Shown: one piece after another, positions 6,304-9,776 of the stretch
How the letters are laid out: the number at the start of each line of letters is the position of its first letter
How positions within the stretch are numbered: the stretch's first letter is position 1
From: Sphingomonadales bacterium
GTDB taxonomy: Bacteria; Pseudomonadota; Alphaproteobacteria; Sphingomonadales; Sphingomonadaceae
Length of the DNA: 9,776 nt
Assembly (NCBI GenBank): GCA_017302775.1
Contig: JAFLDC010000068.1
Span: 1-9,776, forward strand
Direction: 5' to 3'
Position numbers and translations under genes: made by a program
Notes under the pieces: model-generated
Database searches by the model: none
What the model saw: the letters and a program-made list of their open reading frames with translations, nothing else
What the model was told of the DNA's origin: nothing

Positions 6304-7521
6304 TCACTCGGGCTTAAGGCATAGCGACGCGCTGGCTGAACGCATGCATCCTCCCTGTTCGGTGAAGCGCCCAAGATTGCCGGTTTCCCCGTCTTCTAGA
6401 CCTTCGCAGATATTCTTGTAGGCAAACAGATCTCCGGTGATCTGCCCCCCGTTGCGCTTAAGCTCTATTGAGCAGCCGTCGGCGGCCGCAGTGACGAACA
6501 AAGAAGAACCATGGCCAAGGCCGCTGCACGGACCAGCCATGATGGTTTTGCCGTTCAACGTCGCTCGACAGGTCCCGGAAATGGACGTTCCCGATTTCCA
6601 TACAGAAGCTGTGGCCAATGGGCCGCTTGCAGCTTCACTGGCCGCTGAAGTAGCCGAATTTGACTCGACACCTGCCGGCCCTTCGAGAGCAGGTGAGGGC
6701 GTGATGGCAGCAGTCTTGGCGTGCATGTCGAGGCAGCTATCAACGACTGATCGAAATCCAGCGCTATCTTGAGGCATCGTAATGGTCTCTTCGCCATTCA
6801 GCATGAAGAGGCGGAGGGTAGCCTTGGCGGCGCGAGCCATACTGTCAGTTGATGCCACGCTGGGAGCGAGCAAATCAGTACGCCCTTTCACGTTCTGAAA
6901 TTGTTGAAGGTTGGACGACTGGACAACTTGATTGTTGTATTGGGGGTTGTTTGTAACCAGCTCGACGGGGGCCTCTTCACCCGCTCGAACTTGATATCTG
7001 ACATACGGACCGATCGGCGCGATATCGCTTCGCATTTCGGCAGGTTTCCCCTCCTTGTCGAAGGACGTAGCGGAATAGGCCAGCGTGCCAGTGCTGGTGC
7101 AACTGACTTCCACCTCGATGTTGAACTGTTGGCCTTCGAACGTTGCGCGAGCATACTTCACCGTCGCATCGGTCATGGGGTCCGTCTTGGACTCTACCAC
7201 CCAAGGGCCGCTGCCACCGCTGATACCTGGAGCTGTCGATCCGCCAGTTGCCGGGGTTGTGGTTGAGGCCTTTACGAGGAAGTAGCCCCCAATCAGCAAT
7301 ATCAGAATGAAGGAAGCTAGGAACCACGGACGAGTATTTCGCCGATAGCTTGCCATGAAGGTTGCAACGTCTTCGCGGCGCTGGTCGGACGAGGGCGACG
7401 GGCCAGGGCCAGATCCTCGTGTTCGCAATGCTGCCTTCTTCGCTTCGTATTCCGCATCGGTCAGCAGGCCTTGGGCATGAAGCCGGGTCAACTGAGCGAA
7501 AAGGTCGGTCTGATCGTCCAC
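6304..7521 (-). CDS. SHOCT-domain membrane-anchored protein with Cys-rich C-terminal domain
   Basis: The 405-residue product starts with a SHOCT domain (about 5-35: LFAQLTRLHAQGLLTDAEYE), a short helical oligomerisation module found at protein termini. A Pro/Ser-rich linker follows, then one transmembrane helix at about 66-83 (WFLASFILILLIGGYFLV) preceded by Arg residues. This predicts an N-in topology with a large periplasmic part. The periplasmic half ends in a compact domain with six cysteines (from GTCRATLNG to SLCLKPE), likely disulphide-bonded. GTG 7521 is chosen because AGGGGG stands six bases upstream; a TTG seven codons earlier is less likely. It is the first gene of the minus-strand block, 50 bp ahead of the Cas4-like gene, and divergent from the XRE regulator. 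Its function is unknown; a sensor or membrane-anchoring role is possible. Confidence 0.85.
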   Translation of the reverse strand: MDDQTDLFAQLTRLHAQGLLTDAEYEAKKAALRTRGSGPGPSPSSDQRREDVATFMASYRRNTRPWFLASFILILLIGGYFLVKASTTTPATGGSTAPGISGGSGPWVVESKTDPMTDATVKYARATFEGQQFNIEVEVSCTSTGTLAYSATSFDKEGKPAEMRSDIAPIGPYVRYQVRAGEEAPVELVTNNPQYNNQVVQSSNLQQFQNVKGRTDLLAPSVASTDSMARAAKATLRLFMLNGEETITMPQDSAGFRSVVDSCLDMHAKTAAITPSPALEGPAGVESNSATSAASEAASGPLATASVWKSGTSISGTCRATLNGKTIMAGPCSGLGHGSSLFVTAAADGCSIELKRNGGQITGDLFAYKNICEGLEDGETGNLGRFTEQGGCMRSASASLCLKPE

Positions 7522-7573
7522 GAAATTCCCCCTATCGAACAATGTCGTACAGCATCATCGGCAGTTGATACAC

Positions 7574-7603
7574 ATTATAGTGGATAAACCTATCCCTTAT
7601 GAA
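7574..7603 (-). promoter_or_regulatory. Candidate leftward promoter of the minus-strand gene block
   Basis: On the minus strand a perfect -10 box TATAAT (7579-7574) is preceded, with an 18-base spacer, by TTCATA (7603-7598), which matches four of six -35 positions. It would drive transcription toward the SHOCT gene at 7521. The strong -10 stands out in this GC-rich DNA. Confidence 0.5.
7582..7595. promoter_or_regulatory. Candidate operator palindrome for the XRE regulator
   Basis: GGATA-aacc-TATCC is a perfect 5-bp inverted repeat with a 4-base spacer. It lies inside the -35/-10 spacer of the leftward promoter and 26 bp before the XRE start codon. The position fits a Cro/CI-like dimer controlling both divergent genes. 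Binding by this regulator is inferred. Confidence 0.4.
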
Positions 7604-7620
7604 TCGCGACGAAGGCCGCC

Positions 7621-7866
7621 ATGGATATGCGGCGCTTGGTCGGTTCGAACGTGAAAGCCTTGCGGCTGGCCAAGGGCTGGACGCAGGAAGAGTTCGCCGT
7701 CCGCTCGGGCTTCACCCAGCAGTACATCAGCGGTTTGGAGAGTGGTCACCGCAACCCGACCATTGTCAGCCTGTTCGAGCTTGCTCAGGCGCTGGAAACG
7801 ACACCGGTTGCGCTGCTGACGCCAACGAGAACTGAGCGAGGTAGTCAACCGCCTGCTGGGCCTTAG
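7621..7866 (+). CDS. XRE-family helix-turn-helix regulator
   Basis: The 81-residue protein is almost entirely one Cro/CI-type helix-turn-helix domain (about 5-65). It shows the standard order NVKALRLAKGWTQEEFAVRS (helices 1-2), GFTQQYISGLESGHRNPTI (recognition helix and following turn) and VSLFELAQALETTPVALL. It should bind DNA as a dimer in the cytoplasm and probably represses its own and the divergent SHOCT promoter. ATG 7621 is supported by a GAAGG ribosome site five bases upstream; an ATG two codons later is also possible. The tail after residue 66 is not part of the fold. It lies in DNA that also encodes, antisense, the end of ArdC, an overlap of 101 bases. Confidence 0.92.
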   Translation: MDMRRLVGSNVKALRLAKGWTQEEFAVRSGFTQQYISGLESGHRNPTIVSLFELAQALETTPVALLTPTRTERGSQPPAGP

Positions 7867-8695
7867 CGGCGGCGGACAAAATGGCCCTGGGATCGTTCTT
7901 AAGAACCTTAAGCCATGAAGCGATGTAGCGAGCGTGGTCGGGGCGCGGTTCAGGCCGCAAGTGAAGATCGGCGGCTAGGAAGGCTGCGCCAAGTTCAGCG
8001 ACCAGCTCTTCGACGGCATAGGCCTCGTCTCCGAAGCGATCACCGAAGCCCCGATCAAGGCGATGCTTGGCCCCCGTCCAATGAATGGCTTCATGGGCGA
8101 GTGAGGAGTAGTAACCTTCCGTGTCGCGGAACTGGGCGGGTTGAGGCAGCCAAACTTGGTCGATGCTCGGGATGTAACAGGCCTGGTCGCCGCCGTGACG
8201 AATCTGGATGCCGGTGCGGCAGATGAACTCGGCGGCAGCTGTGACCGCCTGATCGCCTGTTTCGATCTGCTGGGCTCGTGCAGGAGCGCCATCGACTTGA
8301 TCTTCATTGAAGACGTGAAATGCCCTCGCGACGAAGCGGCCATAGGCCGTGGCCGTGTCAGCATCGTCAATGTCAGCGGCGGGGCCAGTGGTGGTCGAGT
8401 TCTTCCAGAAGATAATGAAGGTCGATTTCTCGCCTTTGCGAACTTGCGCGCCGGTTTCGGACCATTGCCGGTATGTCGCCCAGCGACCCGATAAATAGGC
8501 CCCGGCCTCGGCTGCGGCCCAGAGCAGAAGGGTGTTAATGCCGCGATAGGCCCTGCCGGTTGTGGCATTGATTGGCCGGATCGGTTGCTCTCCCCAGTTG
8601 TGCCAGGGCATGCGGAAGCTTCCCGTCGCCGCGCCTGTTTCGATGGCGGCAATAATCTGCTGGGTGACGCGCGCGTAGATGTCGGCGGTGCGCAT
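7766..8695 (-). CDS. ardC: ArdC-like antirestriction protein (ssDNA-binding domain plus zincin-like metallopeptidase)
   Basis: The 309-residue protein matches the ArdC family. An N-terminal ssDNA-binding domain (about 3-125) has the typical MPWHNWGEQPIRPINATTGR, YRGINTLLLW and VRKGEKSTFIIFWK stretches. A zincin-like metallopeptidase domain (about 145-290) follows, with H201-E-x-x-H205 in LAHEAIHWTG and the third ligand region EELVAELGAAFL around E230. ArdC proteins bind incoming single-stranded DNA and shield it from host restriction during transfer. ATG 8695 is preferred to GTG 8701 because GGGGAA lies about nine bases before it. The family fold ends near YLAQFSL; the last 20 or so residues are read antisense through the XRE gene and look like an acquired tail. 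The gene is divergent from the HUH-like gene, fitting joint control of establishment functions. Confidence 0.93.
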   Translation of the reverse strand: MRTADIYARVTQQIIAAIETGAATGSFRMPWHNWGEQPIRPINATTGRAYRGINTLLLWAAAEAGAYLSGRWATYRQWSETGAQVRKGEKSTFIIFWKNSTTTGPAADIDDADTATAYGRFVARAFHVFNEDQVDGAPARAQQIETGDQAVTAAAEFICRTGIQIRHGGDQACYIPSIDQVWLPQPAQFRDTEGYYSSLAHEAIHWTGAKHRLDRGFGDRFGDEAYAVEELVAELGAAFLAADLHLRPEPRPDHARYIASWLKVLKNDPRAILSAAAKAQQAVDYLAQFSLASAAQPVSFPAPEQARTG

Positions 8696-8750
8696 TACCA
8701 CTATTCCCCGCTTGCCACGACTGCATCCAGCCGCATTGCGGGTAATTCAT

Positions 8751-8772
8751 GTTATAGTTCTGTAAGTTAACT
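8751..8772 (-). promoter_or_regulatory. Candidate -10 box and palindrome upstream of ardC
   Basis: Read leftward, TATAAC at 8756-8751 is a fair -10 box 55 bp from the ardC start. The perfect 8-bp palindrome AGTTAACT at 8765-8772 lies where a regulator could overlap the promoter. No good -35 hexamer is seen at 16-18 bases, so the call is weak. Confidence 0.3.
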
Positions 8773-8916
8773 AGAGCCTAGCACGGGCTTGGGCAGGAAG
8801 GATTGGCATGAGTTGCGGTTTGAAACGCTCTGGCAGCCCCGACGAAGTGTTAGACACGTGTTGGCCCGCCCTATGTATGGCCTCGAACAGTTTGGGGCCC
8901 TGCACAGGAGTTCCCA

Positions 8917-9648
8917 ATGGGCACCAAAATTCCCGCCGAGACCACCCTTCGCGCACTCGATGCCGTTGCCTTCTTCAATGACAGCCAAGGCCAAGCGTTC
9001 AACGGCATGGTGACAATCAATTTCGAACAGCTCGGTCTCAACACGGAAAGCGAAACTAAGCATGCCGTTCGCCGCTTGAACGAAGGCATCAGCAAGCTGA
9101 TCACCCGTCATTCCGAGCACTGGCGCTATCCTGCAACACACACGTATCTGTATGTGCATGAAGATGTGGCAACGTCGCACGGCCACCACCTGCACGAACT
9201 GGTCAAGATTCCGCGCGGTCTTGCGCCCGAGCTTCCGGCCTGGCTTTCCGGCTGGGCGCGCCGCAACTTCGGGGACGTTCCCCAAGCCGCCGTGCATTAC
9301 AAAGGGCAATACCACACCGACCTTGAGAAGCAGGCAGAGAACCAGGCACGGCTGGTGCGCTACGTTCTCAAGAGCAGTGACGATGTCTGCATCCCTTCAA
9401 CGGGTAGCGAACCGACCACGCTGCATCACGTACTCGAAGTGGCTCGTCACCCCCGAGCGTACTGCGCCAAGGTGAAGCGGGTGGTTGGCGTATCACAGAA
9501 CATCAGCGAGCTTGAGCAGCTGAAGGCGGGCTTCTGGCGGGTTCAGTACCCTGAACTGGCGCTGGGCGACCATTATCTCAAGGAACACCGTCGCCGGTTG
9601 ACTGCCGATGAATTGAACGAAGTCCTTGCCCGCATGTGGGACGACTGA
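8917..9648 (+). CDS. HUH-endonuclease-like protein, putative rolling-circle replication initiator
   Basis: The 243-residue protein has the order of motifs seen in HUH (Rep/relaxase) endonucleases. First is a beta-strand block, GMVTINFEQLGL (30-41). Next is the metal-binding H91-L92-H93 in HGHHLHELVKIPRGL, and then a single candidate nucleophile Y149 with K152 in ARLVRYVLKSSDD. Such enzymes nick one DNA strand and stay linked to the 5' end through tyrosine, starting replication or transfer. Related alphaproteobacterial proteins of unknown role share the IP-rich strand after HxH and the YxxK helix. ATG 8917 has an ideal AGGAG six bases upstream. The gene is divergent from ardC and followed by a hairpin terminator. 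Family assignment rests on motif order only; a non-catalytic relative remains possible. TGA 9646-9648 ends it. Confidence 0.6.
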   Translation: MGTKIPAETTLRALDAVAFFNDSQGQAFNGMVTINFEQLGLNTESETKHAVRRLNEGISKLITRHSEHWRYPATHTYLYVHEDVATSHGHHLHELVKIPRGLAPELPAWLSGWARRNFGDVPQAAVHYKGQYHTDLEKQAENQARLVRYVLKSSDDVCIPSTGSEPTTLHHVLEVARHPRAYCAKVKRVVGVSQNISELEQLKAGFWRVQYPELALGDHYLKEHRRRLTADELNEVLARMWDD

Positions 9649-9662
9649 TCGTCGAAGTGCGG

Positions 9663-9692
9663 CGGGCGCGGGAAAAACTTCCGCGCCCGTTT
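9663..9692 (+). terminator. Rho-independent-like terminator after the HUH-like gene
   Basis: CGGGCGCGG at 9663-9671 pairs perfectly with CCGCGCCCG at 9681-9689 (nine GC-rich pairs) around a nine-base loop, followed by a short TTT. It starts 14 bases after the stop codon. The U tract is short, as often in GC-rich alphaproteobacteria. Confidence 0.75.
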
Positions 9693-9776
9693 CGGCCAAA
9701 GCGATGATTTACAATCGGAATTCTGTATACCAATGCTTACAGCGAAAATCTGACCTGCCGCAATCAGTCAGCGACG

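Noticed and set aside
8850..8877. Possible rightward promoter for the HUH-like gene (TAGACA with TATGTA) and palindrome ACACGTGT at 8854-8861
   Set aside because: Spacing is only 15 bases and the -10 box matches poorly; the palindrome is short. Not strong enough to list.
8767..9315. Minus-strand open frame (182 codons)
   Set aside because: Antisense to the HUH-like gene, which has an ideal ribosome site and a terminator; no recognisable domain.

Overview
The window looks like chromosomal (or large-replicon) DNA of a GC-rich alphaproteobacterium, most likely a sphingomonad. The evidence is the codon use, the tRNA-Gly(GCC) 3' half typical of that class, the heavy-metal RND pump tail, and the ArdC/DUF2958/XRE gene repertoire common in sphingomonad plasmids and islands. 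The species cannot be fixed from the sequence alone.

Layout. (1) Positions 1-319 hold the C-terminal end of a CusA/CzcA-type heavy-metal RND pump, followed by a tiny 47-residue His/Cys-rich ORF that may bind the exported metal. (2) At 473-517 lies a 45-bp copy of only the 3' half of a tRNA-Gly(GCC) gene, on the minus strand. A P4-type tyrosine integrase follows at 674-1972. This is the left boundary (att site) of an integrative element that extends rightward beyond the window. (3) Six genes, all on the minus strand, run from 7521 down to 2036: a SHOCT-domain membrane-anchored protein, a Cas4-like Fe-S PD-(D/E)XK nuclease, a 454-residue protein of no recognised family, a PGN_0703-family PD-(D/E)XK putative restriction nuclease, a DUF2958 protein and a 137-residue unknown protein. 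(4) A small XRE/Cro-like repressor gene is divergent from the block at 7621. (5) An ArdC-type antirestriction protein (minus strand, 8695-7766) overlaps the 3' end of the repressor gene tail to tail. It is divergent from an HUH-endonuclease-like, replication-initiator-like gene at 8917-9649, which ends in a clear hairpin terminator.

How the parts may work together. The integrase and att site give mobility. The ArdC and HUH-like genes are establishment and replication functions of a mobile element. The nuclease-rich minus-strand block, with its own regulator at the upstream end, is the most likely cargo and is a plausible but unproven candidate defence locus. No CRISPR array, cas1/cas2, IS transposase or conjugation gene is present in the window.
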